Shown here: positions 7,219-14,358 of the stretch, piece by piece | Position numbering within the stretch: position 1 is the first letter of the stretch | Layout of the letters: each line of letters begins with the position of its first letter | Source of the DNA: Sphingomonadaceae bacterium | GTDB taxonomy: Bacteria; Pseudomonadota; Alphaproteobacteria; Sphingomonadales; Sphingomonadaceae | NCBI GenBank assembly: GCA_016742125.1 | Contig: JACVCM010000028.1 | Location: forward strand, 15,281-35,566 | Direction of reading: 5' to 3' | DNA: 20,286 bases | The notes under the pieces: generated by a model | Told to the model about the DNA's origin: nothing | Databases searched by the model: none | What the model saw: only the letters and a program-made list of their open reading frames with translations | Translations under genes and position numbers: made by a program

Positions 7219-7947
7219 TCACCGCGCCATATCCATCAACGTTCGCATCTTGCGCACGCTTTCTTCCAACCCGATGAAAATCGCCTCGCCGATCAGATAA
7301 TGGCCGATATTGAGCTCGGCGAGTTGCGGGATGGCGGCGATCGGCTGGACATTTTCGAAGGTCAAACCATGGCCTGCGTGGGGCTCGATGCCGTTCTTCG
7401 CAGCAAGTGCAGCAGCCTCGGCGATGCGTTGCAGTTCAGCGACCTGCGCGTCGTCCACACAATGCGCATATTTGCCAGTGTGGAATTCGACCACCGGTGC
7501 CTTGAGGCGGATGGCGGCCTCGATCTGGCGCGGGTCGGGTTCGATGAACAGGCTAACGCGGATATCGGCGTCGAGCAGCCGGGAGACGATCGGCGCGAGA
7601 TGGTTGTGCTGCCCCGCCGCGTCCAGTCCGCCTTCGGTGGTCCGCTCCTCGCGCCGTTCGGGGACGATGCAGGCGGCGTGCGGCTTGTGGCGCAATGCTA
7701 TTTCCAACATCTCTTCGGTCGCCGCCATTTCGAGGTTCAGCGGCAGATTGGTTGCCTCCTGGATCCGCTGCAAGTCGCTGTCGCGGATATGCCGCCGGTC
7801 TTCGCGCAGATGTGCGGTAATGCCGTCGCCCCCGACATGCGCTACGATTTCTGCCGCGCGCACCGGGTCGGGATGCTCACCGCCCCGCGCGTTGCGGATG
7901 GTCGCGACATGGTCGATATTTACACCGAGGCGAAGACGGTTCGTCAT
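7219..7947 (-). CDS. pdxJ: Pyridoxine 5'-phosphate synthase
   Basis: A 242-aa TIM-barrel enzyme that condenses 1-deoxy-D-xylulose 5-phosphate with 3-amino-1-hydroxyacetone 1-phosphate to form pyridoxine phosphate, the last ring-forming step of the DXP-dependent vitamin B6 pathway. RLGVNIDHVATIRNARG (5-21) opens the protein. Catalytic positions known from E. coli PdxJ map to His46 in ITAHLREDRRHI, Glu73 in LNLEMAAT, and His193 in EPHAGHGLTFENV. The length matches the family. The start ATG 7947 overlaps the stop of the upstream serine hydrolase gene (ATGA). Downstream, acpS follows after 184 nt, most of it occupied by the inverted-repeat element. Confidence 0.97.
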   Translation of the reverse strand: MTNRLRLGVNIDHVATIRNARGGEHPDPVRAAEIVAHVGGDGITAHLREDRRHIRDSDLQRIQEATNLPLNLEMAATEEMLEIALRHKPHAACIVPERREERTTEGGLDAAGQHNHLAPIVSRLLDADIRVSLFIEPDPRQIEAAIRLKAPVVEFHTGKYAHCVDDAQVAELQRIAEAAALAAKNGIEPHAGHGLTFENVQPIAAIPQLAELNIGHYLIGEAIFIGLEESVRKMRTLMDMAR

Positions 7948-9032
7948 TTCCGGTCACTCCTGCAGGCGATGCTGCTCAGCAAGTCGAAGGCAAAGCCTTT
8001 CCCTTCCCAGGGATCGCCGATGCCCACCGGACGCTTGCGGCCGAAGATAATGAGCGCTTGCCCCGACTCAGGAAGGAGATAGTTGCGCAATTCGATCCCG
8101 CCGACCAACCCTTGGCGCTCGACGATGCGCACATCCTTGGCGCAGCCTTTGAGCGGCGCGGGATAGATCCATTGGAAGAAGCCGTAATATCCGTTTTCGC
8201 GGCTGCTCTGCCACATCGTTTCACGTGCTTTCGATCCCAGGAGTTTTCCCGAAAGCAAGGCGTGATCGAATTTCCAGAGATCTGTGATTGTTCCATAGGC
8301 ACCCGCCGACGCGCCATTTACACCCAGATTGATCAAGGCATCGACGTCGCGATATTCGCCTGTCGGGGCGACATGGTCGAACCGGCGACCTTCGATTCCG
8401 TAAATCCCGACGCTCTTGAGGCCGAGTTTTTTCCCGAAGCGTTCGTGCATGAGCCGGTCGAACGACCGGCCCGTCACTTTCGCCAGCACTTCGGCCAAAA
8501 CTATCGTGTCACAATTATTATATTCGAACGGTGCAGGCGGCGCCGCGCGAGCCGGACCGGCGCAATAACCACTGGCGCTTGCGGCGGGCACAGCGGCCGC
8601 ACTGCGGTAGAATGCCGGGACACCATCGCTGTCCGGCTGGCTTTCGTCGGGTTGCGGAAGGCCGCTATTGTGAAGCAACAGGTCGCGGATCCGTATTGTG
8701 GACGCGTAAGGCGCTTTCCAATCGCGCCAATAGCGGCTGACCGGAGCATCCAGATCGAGCCGTCCACGCTCGATCTCCTGCATGGCAAGCACTGCAGCCA
8801 GTTGTTTTGTAATGGACGCCCACCGCCACACCGCCCTTGTCGATGGTGGATTTTCGCCGATGGCAAAAACCGAATGGCTGCCATCCTTCTGGCCGACCAA
8901 TATCGTCCCGTCGAAGCCTGCCTCAATTGCGCGGTCGCGGAGCTGGTCGACCACATGGCTGGGGACCTTCGCCAAAGCGGACTGTGACGCACAGGCAGCG
9001 ATGATTGCAAAGATGAGCCAGACGACGCGCAA
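7944..9032 (-). CDS. Secreted serine hydrolase, beta-lactamase/PBP-like fold
   Basis: 362 aa with a cleavable signal peptide (residues 1-21, ending SQSALA), so probably periplasmic. It belongs to the class C beta-lactamase-related family (PF00144): nucleophile motif SITK (Ser73, Lys76) in WRWASITKQLAAVLAMQEIE, then LLLHNSGLPQP (118-127), and YNN (171-173) as the YxN motif in FEYNNCDTIVLAEVL. The third motif, usually HxG or KTG, is not obvious; the corresponding stretch reads ERQGLVGGIELRN (305-317). Members include esterases, peptidases and lactamases, so the substrate is unknown and antibiotic resistance should not be assumed. It starts 1 nt after the pyrE stop and its own stop overlaps pdxJ (ATGA), so it is firmly embedded in that operon. 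Four cysteines (Cys157, Cys174, Cys297, Cys357) could form disulfides. Confidence 0.88.
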   Translation of the reverse strand: MRVVWLIFAIIAACASQSALAKVPSHVVDQLRDRAIEAGFDGTILVGQKDGSHSVFAIGENPPSTRAVWRWASITKQLAAVLAMQEIERGRLDLDAPVSRYWRDWKAPYASTIRIRDLLLHNSGLPQPDESQPDSDGVPAFYRSAAAVPAASASGYCAGPARAAPPAPFEYNNCDTIVLAEVLAKVTGRSFDRLMHERFGKKLGLKSVGIYGIEGRRFDHVAPTGEYRDVDALINLGVNGASAGAYGTITDLWKFDHALLSGKLLGSKARETMWQSSRENGYYGFFQWIYPAPLKGCAKDVRIVERQGLVGGIELRNYLLPESGQALIIFGRKRPVGIGDPWEGKGFAFDLLSSIACRSDRK

Positions 9033-9033
9033 G

Positions 9034-9618
9034 TCAGATTTCTTTCCGGCTACCAGGCTTTACCGCTTCGATTGCCGCCAGCTCGGGCGGCAGCTGGTCG
9101 GGCGCATAGGTCGGGAAGTTCAGTTCGATCAGCGGGAAAAAGGGCACGCCGAGTTCGGCGCTGCCCGCCGAGCGGTCTACGACGGCGGCTGCGGCGATAA
9201 CCGCACCGCCTGCATCTTCAATCGCTTTGATTGCTTCGCGCGACGACAGGCCTGTGGTGACTACATCTTCCACCATCAGCACCTTCGTTCCTTTCGCGAG
9301 GCTGAAACCCCGGCGCAAGCCGAATACGCCGTCGGGCCGCTCGACAAACATCGCATCGACGCCCAGCGCACGGCCCATTTCATGCCCAATGATGACGCCA
9401 CCCATCGCTGGTGACACAACCGCCTGAATGTCATTGCGGATATCACGGGGAATCTTTTGCGCGATGGCCAGTGCAATCCTTCCGGCGCGTTCCGGGTTCA
9501 TCAACAGTCTCGCACATTGCAGATAATGCGCGCTATGACGGCCGGAGGAGAGCAGGAAATGCCCTTCGAGCAGCGCCTCGACGTTACGGAATTCTGACAG
9601 GATTTCATCTTCAGTCAT
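9034..9618 (-). CDS. pyrE: Orotate phosphoribosyltransferase
   Basis: 194 aa. The enzyme joins orotate to PRPP to give orotidine 5'-phosphate in pyrimidine synthesis. EGHFLLSSGRHSAHYLQC (18-35) is the orotate-side signature, ERPDGVFGLRRGF (93-105) is the flexible loop, and VLMVEDVVTTGLS (113-125) is the PRPP-binding motif with its paired acidic residues. ATG 9618 gives the usual MTEDEIL N-terminus. An in-frame GTG at 9645 would add nine residues, but a TATAAC -10-like hexamer at 9648-9653 would place the transcript start near or inside that codon, favouring ATG. It is the first gene of the minus-strand run and is divergent from coxB. The serine hydrolase gene follows after 1 nt. Confidence 0.95.
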   Translation of the reverse strand: MTEDEILSEFRNVEALLEGHFLLSSGRHSAHYLQCARLLMNPERAGRIALAIAQKIPRDIRNDIQAVVSPAMGGVIIGHEMGRALGVDAMFVERPDGVFGLRRGFSLAKGTKVLMVEDVVTTGLSSREAIKAIEDAGGAVIAAAAVVDRSAGSAELGVPFFPLIELNFPTYAPDQLPPELAAIEAVKPGSRKEI

Positions 9619-9682
9619 GATGGGGAGAATTTTCCTCGCTGACACTTGTTATATTTTGCATGTCCCGCCTAGCGGATTGCAA

Positions 9683-9711
9683 CGCAAATAGGTGGAAAAG
9701 TCCCGCAAATA
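9683..9711. repeat. Paired CGCAAATA direct repeats in the pyrE/cox divergent region
   Basis: CGCAAATA occurs at 9683-9690 and again at 9704-9711, 21 bp apart, which is two helical turns. The pair lies between the likely pyrE -10 (9648-9653) and the cox promoter (9738-9766), where a regulator could touch both. The repeat is seen directly; a regulatory role is inference. Confidence 0.4.
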
Positions 9712-9737
9712 AATGCTAAAAATCTTCAATCGACTGC

Positions 9738-9766
9738 TTGAGGCTTGCCGAAAGCGCGCCTATAGG
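9738..9766 (+). promoter_or_regulatory. Candidate sigma-70 promoter of the cox operon
   Basis: TTGAGG (9738-9743) and TATAGG (9761-9766) are separated by 17 nt. CGCGC (755-759) and GCGCG (769-773, both 9000-series) flank the -10 hexamer symmetrically and could be an operator or a start-site hairpin. The implied leader to coxB is about 75 nt. Confidence 0.45.
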
Positions 9767-9846
9767 ACGCGCGAGTCCGGCTGCCTTCTTGTAGATCGGG
9801 CCTGCGCAACATTCCTGCGCCGCACCAAGATTACGGGGCCAAGTTG

Positions 9847-10950
9847 ATGAATATTTTGAAGAAATTCCTGATTGTCCTTGCTGCAATGACGATGCCTACT
9901 TTGGCATTGGCGCAGACGGCGACTCCGGCTCCCGTCGCAAAGGAAGTGGCTGCCCCCGTGGTTGCCACCCCCGCTGCTGCAGCGCCTGTCGATGCCGCGC
10001 CCCCCGCCGCAGCAGCGGCGCCGAAATCGATGGACGGCTCATTGCCTGGCTATACGCCGATGCGCCCTGACTATGAGAATAGCGTCGGCATGCCGAAGGC
10101 GAAGGAAATCGATTTTCAGGAACAATTCACCGAGAACGGCCAATATGCGAAGTGGATCAACAATTCCGTTCTGCTTCCGATCATCACGCTGATCTCGCTG
10201 TTCGTGTTGGGCCTGCTGCTGTGGGTGATCGTGCGATTCAACCGTCGCGCCAATCCGGTACCGTCGAAGACGACGCATAATACATTCATAGAGATTGTGT
10301 GGACGCTCGTTCCGGTCCTGATCCTTTTGGGAATTGCCTATCCCTCGCTGGACCTGCTGGCGAAGCAGTTCAAGCCTGCACCTGCCGATGCCGTCACGGT
10401 AAAGGTTACCGGTTACCAATGGTATTGGGGTTACAGCTATCCCGATCATGGCGGCTTTGAGGTCGTATCCAACATGCTGAAGGAAGAGGCCGATGTCGGT
10501 GCGGGCGAGCGTTTCCGTACCGAGAATGACGGACCCAAATTGTTAGCGGTCGACAATCGCATGGTTGTTCCGGCTGGCGTTCCGCTCCGTATCCAGACCA
10601 CTGCTGCAGACGTTATTCACGCCTTTGCCGTGCCCTCGCTTTGGTTCAAGCTTGATGCTGTTCCGGGCCGTCTGAACGAAAAGGCGCTGACCATTACAAA
10701 GCCGGGCGTGTATTTCGGACAATGTTCCGAGCTTTGCGGCGCCCGTCACGCCTATATGCCGATTGTTGTCGAAGCACTTCCACCCGCCCAATTCGCGGCT
10801 TGGGTAAAGGCACAAGGCGGCGCGATGCCCGGCGAAGCTGCTGCCGGAGCAGCGGCGCCTGCCGCTGGCACCGCCCCGGATACAACCACTGCACCCGCCG
10901 CACCGGCAACCGATACCAACGCTGCTCCTGCGGCAGCCGTAACCAAGTAA
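9847..10950 (+). CDS. coxB: Cytochrome c oxidase subunit II
   Basis: 367 aa. It is the subunit that takes electrons from cytochrome c through the binuclear CuA centre of the aa3 oxidase. A signal peptide (about 1-22) is followed by an Ala/Pro-rich linker (23-60), two membrane helices (about 107-130 and 150-172) and the periplasmic cupredoxin domain. Glu149 in HNTFIEIVWTLVP corresponds to the K-channel entry glutamate. GYQWYWGYSYPD (189-200) is the aromatic electron-entry patch. CuA ligands appear as His258 and in GQCSELCGARHAYMP: Cys293, Glu295, Cys297, His301, Met304. The C-terminus carries an unusual 40-residue Ala/Pro/Thr tail (about 326-367). ATG 9847 is chosen over the adjacent in-frame TTG at 9844. 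coxA follows after 13 nt. Confidence 0.97.
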   Translation: MNILKKFLIVLAAMTMPTLALAQTATPAPVAKEVAAPVVATPAAAAPVDAAPPAAAAAPKSMDGSLPGYTPMRPDYENSVGMPKAKEIDFQEQFTENGQYAKWINNSVLLPIITLISLFVLGLLLWVIVRFNRRANPVPSKTTHNTFIEIVWTLVPVLILLGIAYPSLDLLAKQFKPAPADAVTVKVTGYQWYWGYSYPDHGGFEVVSNMLKEEADVGAGERFRTENDGPKLLAVDNRMVVPAGVPLRIQTTAADVIHAFAVPSLWFKLDAVPGRLNEKALTITKPGVYFGQCSELCGARHAYMPIVVEALPPAQFAAWVKAQGGAMPGEAAAGAAAPAAGTAPDTTTAPAAPATDTNAAPAAAVTK

Positions 10951-10963
10951 GCGGCCTGAAAAG

Positions 10964-12634
10964 ATGACCACCATTGCAGCCACCGGAGCCGATCGTCACG
11001 GTCACGACCATGCGCACGATGCCGATCACAAGCCAGGCTTTTTTGCCCGCTGGTTCATGTCGACCAACCACAAGGACATCGGCACTCTCTATCTGATCTT
11101 CGCGATTTTCGCGGGCGTTATCGGTGGTGGGATATCAGGCCTGATGCGGCTTGAGCTCGCCGAACCGGGCATCCAGTATCTTCAAGGCTGGGCGTCGATG
11201 ATGGCCGGCAAGGAAGCCTCGATGGACGAGGCATATCATATGTGGAACGTGCTGATTACTGCGCACGGCCTTATCATGGTCTTCTTCATGGTGATGCCTG
11301 CGATTATTGGCGGCTTCGGCAACTGGTTCGTACCGCTGATGATCGGTGCGCCCGATATGGCGTTCCCGCGCATGAACAATATCAGCTTCTGGTTGACCGT
11401 GGTGGCTTTCATCATGCTTCTGGGGTCGAGCTTTGTGCCGGGCGGTACTGGCCTGGGGGCCGGGACGGGTTGGACGGTTTATGCGCCGCTCTCGACATCG
11501 GGTTCGGTCGGGCCTGCGGTCGATATGGCGATTTTCTCGCTTCACCTTGCAGGTGCTGCGTCGATTCTGGGTGCCATCAACTTCATCACCACCATTTTCA
11601 ACATGCGCGCCCCTGGCATGACGCTGCACAAGATGCCGCTGTTTGTGTGGTCTGTGCTGGTCACGGCTTTCCTGCTGTTGCTCGCGCTACCGGTGCTGGC
11701 AGCGGCGATCACCATGTTGCTCGTCGACCGTAATTTCGGAGGTGCATTCTTCGATGCGGCGGCAGGTGGCGATCCTGTGCTGTACCAGCATCTGTTCTGG
11801 TTCTTCGGTCATCCCGAAGTATACATCATGATCCTGCCGGGCTTCGGCATCATCAGCCAGATCGTCGCAACCTTCAGCCGCAAGCCTGTCTTTGGCTATC
11901 TCGGAATGGCCTATGCGATGGTTGCAATCGGCGTGGTCGGCTTCGTCGTCTGGGCGCACCACATGTTCACCGTGGGCATGAGTGTCGACATGAAGATGTA
12001 CTTCACCGCAGCAACGATGGTGATTGCGGTGCCGACCGGTATCAAGATCTTCAGCTGGATTGCCACCATGTGGGGCGGTTCGGTCAGCTTCAAGACCCCG
12101 ATGGTCTGGGCGATGGGTTTCATTTTCATGTTCACCGTCGGCGGCGTGACCGGTGTTGTACTCGCCAACGGCGGTCTCGACGATAACCTTCACGACACTT
12201 ATTATGTCGTGGCGCACTTCCATTATGTGCTTTCGCTCGGTGCCGTATTCTCGCTGTTCGCCGGTTTCTATTACTGGTTCGGCAAGATGTCTGGCCGCCA
12301 ACTCAATGAGTTTCTGGGTCACCTGCATTTCTGGATTTTCTTCATCGGCGTAAACGTGCTGTTCTTCCCGATGCACTTCCTCGGAAATTCAGGCATGCCG
12401 CGTCGCTATCCTGATTATCCGGAAGCGTTCGCCTATTGGAACGGCATTGCCTCGCTGGGCTATGCCATCATGGGCGTTGGCGTGATCATCTTCTTCATCA
12501 ACGTGTTCTGGTCGCTGGCTGCGGGCCGCCGTGCAGAAGACAATTATTGGGGCGAAGGCGCGACGACACTCGAATGGACGCTGTCCAGCCCGCCGCCATA
12601 TCACCAGTTCGAAACATTGCCGGTTATCAAATAG
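10964..12634 (+). CDS. coxA: Cytochrome c oxidase subunit I
   Basis: A 556-aa, twelve-helix catalytic subunit holding heme a and the heme a3-CuB site, where O2 is reduced to water and protons are pumped. His101 (ITAHGLIMVFF) and His420 are heme a ligands, and His418 (VVAHFHYV) is the heme a3 ligand. CuB is bound by His283 in FFGHPEVYIMILPG and by His332-His333, with Tyr287 as the cross-linked tyrosine. Proton paths are intact: D-channel Asp131 and Glu285, K-channel Lys361 in VPTGIKIFSWIATMWGG. These positions run one below the Rhodobacter sphaeroides numbering (from memory), marking it as an A-type oxidase. The N-terminal cytosolic tail is His-rich (RHGHDHAHDADH, 11-22). It is preceded by coxB and followed by a G/C-rich repeat before ctaB. 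Confidence 0.98.
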   Translation: MTTIAATGADRHGHDHAHDADHKPGFFARWFMSTNHKDIGTLYLIFAIFAGVIGGGISGLMRLELAEPGIQYLQGWASMMAGKEASMDEAYHMWNVLITAHGLIMVFFMVMPAIIGGFGNWFVPLMIGAPDMAFPRMNNISFWLTVVAFIMLLGSSFVPGGTGLGAGTGWTVYAPLSTSGSVGPAVDMAIFSLHLAGAASILGAINFITTIFNMRAPGMTLHKMPLFVWSVLVTAFLLLLALPVLAAAITMLLVDRNFGGAFFDAAAGGDPVLYQHLFWFFGHPEVYIMILPGFGIISQIVATFSRKPVFGYLGMAYAMVAIGVVGFVVWAHHMFTVGMSVDMKMYFTAATMVIAVPTGIKIFSWIATMWGGSVSFKTPMVWAMGFIFMFTVGGVTGVVLANGGLDDNLHDTYYVVAHFHYVLSLGAVFSLFAGFYYWFGKMSGRQLNEFLGHLHFWIFFIGVNVLFFPMHFLGNSGMPRRYPDYPEAFAYWNGIASLGYAIMGVGVIIFFINVFWSLAAGRRAEDNYWGEGATTLEWTLSSPPPYHQFETLPVIK

Positions 12635-12640
12635 CCAGCA

Positions 12641-12691
12641 GCCCCCCCCGGACCCCTCCCATTCCTGAGCTTGCCGAAGGGGGGAGGGGAG
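12641..12691. repeat. G/C-rich inverted repeat between coxA and ctaB
   Basis: CCCCTCCC (12653-12660) pairs perfectly with GGGAGGGG (12682-12689) around a 21-nt loop, with a run of eight C at 12642-12649 just before it. The loop contains CCTGAGCTTGCCGAAGG (12664-12680), close to a short CCTTCGACAAGCTCAGG-type sequence that, from general knowledge, recurs between genes in many bacterial genomes. The right arm runs into GGGGAGGAAGAG, the ctaB ribosome site. No T-run follows, so it is not a typical intrinsic terminator. Confidence 0.65.
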
Positions 12692-12700
12692 GAAGAGAAT

Positions 12701-13606
12701 ATGACAACCGCGACGCGTGACATCTTGATGCCAGCAGAATGGCGCGACTTCTGGGCGCTGACGAAGCCCAGGGTGATGTCGCTTGTCGTGTTCACGGCAC
12801 TGTGCGGCTTGCTCGCGGCGCCGGGCGATATTCATCCTGTTATAGCGTTCACGTCCATCATGTGCATTGCTTTGGGGGCCGGTGCATGCGGCGCGCTGAA
12901 CCAATGGTATGAGGCGGATGTCGATGCGAAGATGGCGCGGACGTCGAAACGGCCTCTTCCCGCCGGCCGCATGGACCGCGAGGCGGCTTTGCAGTTCGGC
13001 ATCGGGCTCGCAGCCTTTTCGGTTGGCATAATGGGAGTAGCGGTCAACTGGCTGTCGGCCGGTATCCTTGCTTTCTCCATCTTCTTTTATTCGGTCGTTT
13101 ATACGGTGTGGTTGAAGCCCAATACACCGCAGAATATCGTGATCGGCGGGGCTGCAGGGGCGTTTCCACCTGTCATCGGCTGGGCGGCTGTTACTGGCGA
13201 TGTAACTCTGATGCCAGTGCTGTTGTTCGCTATCATCTTCCTTTGGACACCCCCGCATTTCTGGGCACTCGCCCTGTTCATGAAGACCGACTATGGCGCA
13301 GCCGGCATTCCAATGCTGCCCAATGTCGCGGGGCAGCGGGCCACGCGAAACCAGATATTTGCCTATAGCTTTCCGATGGCAGCAGCGGCGATTGCGCCAT
13401 TTGCGGTGGGTGAAAGCGGCTGGCTATATGGCATATCGTCCGTTGCGCTAAACCTGTTGTTCCTTGTGCTTGCCTTCAATGTCTGGCGGAATGAGGCGAA
13501 TGAAGCGAAGGCAATGCAGCCTGAAAAGAAGCTCTTCGGTTTTTCGATTCTCTATCTCTTCCTGCTGTTCGCGTTGTTCGCCGCCGACCGGAAAATTATC
13601 GCATGA
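12701..13606 (+). CDS. ctaB: Protoheme IX farnesyltransferase (heme O synthase)
   Basis: A 301-aa UbiA-family membrane prenyltransferase that adds a farnesyl group to heme b, giving heme O, the precursor of heme A for the oxidase encoded alongside. The first Asp-rich motif is NQWYEADVDAKMARTSKRPL (67-86, with Asp73 and Asp75), followed by YTVWLKPNTPQNIVIGG and WTPPHFWALALFMKTDY (182-198) with the second acidic site at Asp197. About nine hydrophobic helices are apparent. ATG 12701 is used, with AGGA about 8 nt upstream inside GGGGAGGAAGAG. An in-frame TTG at 12671 would translate the upstream repeat and is rejected. The stop overlaps the next small gene (ATGA). Heme A synthase (ctaA) is not in this window. 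Confidence 0.96.
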   Translation: MTTATRDILMPAEWRDFWALTKPRVMSLVVFTALCGLLAAPGDIHPVIAFTSIMCIALGAGACGALNQWYEADVDAKMARTSKRPLPAGRMDREAALQFGIGLAAFSVGIMGVAVNWLSAGILAFSIFFYSVVYTVWLKPNTPQNIVIGGAAGAFPPVIGWAAVTGDVTLMPVLLFAIIFLWTPPHFWALALFMKTDYGAAGIPMLPNVAGQRATRNQIFAYSFPMAAAAIAPFAVGESGWLYGISSVALNLLFLVLAFNVWRNEANEAKAMQPEKKLFGFSILYLFLLFALFAADRKIIA

Positions 13607-13755
13607 CCGAAGTTGAACGCCCGTACACCGCCGAAGAAACGCGTATTGTCCGCGAACGGCAGGCCGCACGATCGCGAGTAATGGGCGTCGTGCTGATCGG
13701 TCTTTGTGTCCTCTTCTTCCTCATTACCGTCGTCAAAATCGGAGTCTGGGGCTGA
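13603..13755 (+). CDS. Small CoxF-like membrane protein of the oxidase cluster
   Basis: A 50-aa single-pass protein found by reading the gap between ctaB and ctaG. The N-terminal half is charged (MTEVERPYTAEETRIVRERQ), followed by one hydrophobic helix (about residues 26-47) and a short KIGVWG tail. It overlaps the ctaB stop as ATGA and its TGA stop shares one base with the ctaG start, which strongly supports real, coupled translation. A small protein of this shape between ctaB and ctaG is common in alphaproteobacterial cox clusters, where it is often called CoxF. Its role is presumed to be oxidase assembly but is not established here. Confidence 0.82.
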   Translation: MTEVERPYTAEETRIVRERQAARSRVMGVVLIGLCVLFFLITVVKIGVWG

Positions 13756-14321
13756 TGGCGCGGTCGAACGTCAAGACGGGCATGATGGCCGCCGCAATTG
13801 CCGTGTCGATGGTAGGAGTCGGTTTTGCAGCCGTCCCCCTATATCGCATATTCTGTCAGGTAACGGGATTCGGCGGCACGACGATGAAAGTCGACTCGGC
13901 GCAGGCCGCGACGGTTGTTGCCACCAACAAGCCGATTGTCATTCGCTTCGATGCGAACCAGCGCAATGGCCTGCCATGGGAGTTCAAACCCGAACGGCCT
14001 ACCGATACGGTCAGTATCGGTGCCAAGGACATGTCGATTTTCATCGCGAAGAATTTGTCGGATGAGCCGGTGACCGGAACCGCGACCTTTAATGTCACGC
14101 CTGCGCTTGCGGGCCAGTATTTCAACAAGATCCAGTGCTTCTGCTTCACCGAACAGACCCTGGCGCCGGGGCAGCAGGTGCGGATGCCGGTACTTTATTA
14201 CGTCGATCCGAAAATCATGACCGATCCGGACACAAAGGATATCGAAGAAATCACGCTTAGCTACACATTCTATCCCGTGGAAAAGCCGAAGGCGGTGGAC
14301 CCGGCGGGCGAGGGAAGCTAA
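13755..14321 (+). CDS. ctaG: Cytochrome c oxidase assembly protein CtaG/Cox11
   Basis: A 188-aa membrane-anchored copper chaperone that delivers Cu to the CuB site of subunit I. It has a short cytoplasmic N-tail, one membrane helix (about 9-28), then YRIFCQVTGFGGTT (30-43) with the conserved Cys34, and an immunoglobulin-like periplasmic domain. The copper-binding CxC motif is KIQCFCFTEQTL (Cys128, Cys130). DIEEITLSYTFYPV (162-175) is the usual C-terminal strand. ATG 13755 overlaps the stop of the preceding 50-aa gene by one base. The longer frame back to 13704 lies inside that gene and is discarded. coxC follows after 37 nt. Confidence 0.96.
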   Translation: MARSNVKTGMMAAAIAVSMVGVGFAAVPLYRIFCQVTGFGGTTMKVDSAQAATVVATNKPIVIRFDANQRNGLPWEFKPERPTDTVSIGAKDMSIFIAKNLSDEPVTGTATFNVTPALAGQYFNKIQCFCFTEQTLAPGQQVRMPVLYYVDPKIMTDPDTKDIEEITLSYTFYPVEKPKAVDPAGEGS

Positions 14322-14358
14322 GACCACCATAACGCGTTAAGACTACAGGGAATTGACC

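Noticed and set aside
7031..7277. Small frames on both strands across the inverted repeat encoding SASPRE-type peptides
   Set aside because: They are translations of the ACGCGGAG repeat itself, similar on both strands because of the inversion, with no ribosome sites. The non-coding explanation is sufficient.
7123..8082. 319-codon plus-strand frame opposite pdxJ
   Set aside because: It is antisense to pdxJ and starts within the repeat element; no independent support.
7944..9032. Antibiotic-resistance beta-lactamase
   Set aside because: The SxxK and YxN motifs fit a broad hydrolase family, the third lactamase motif is not evident, and the operon context is housekeeping.
12671..12700. TTG start ten codons upstream of ctaB ATG
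   Set aside because: It would translate the purine-rich repeat arm and ribosome site into a Gly/Glu stretch. ATG 12701 has proper spacing.
13704..13754. N-terminal extension of ctaG
   Set aside because: These bases encode the 50-aa CoxF-like protein in another frame, and ATG 13755 gives the standard CtaG length.
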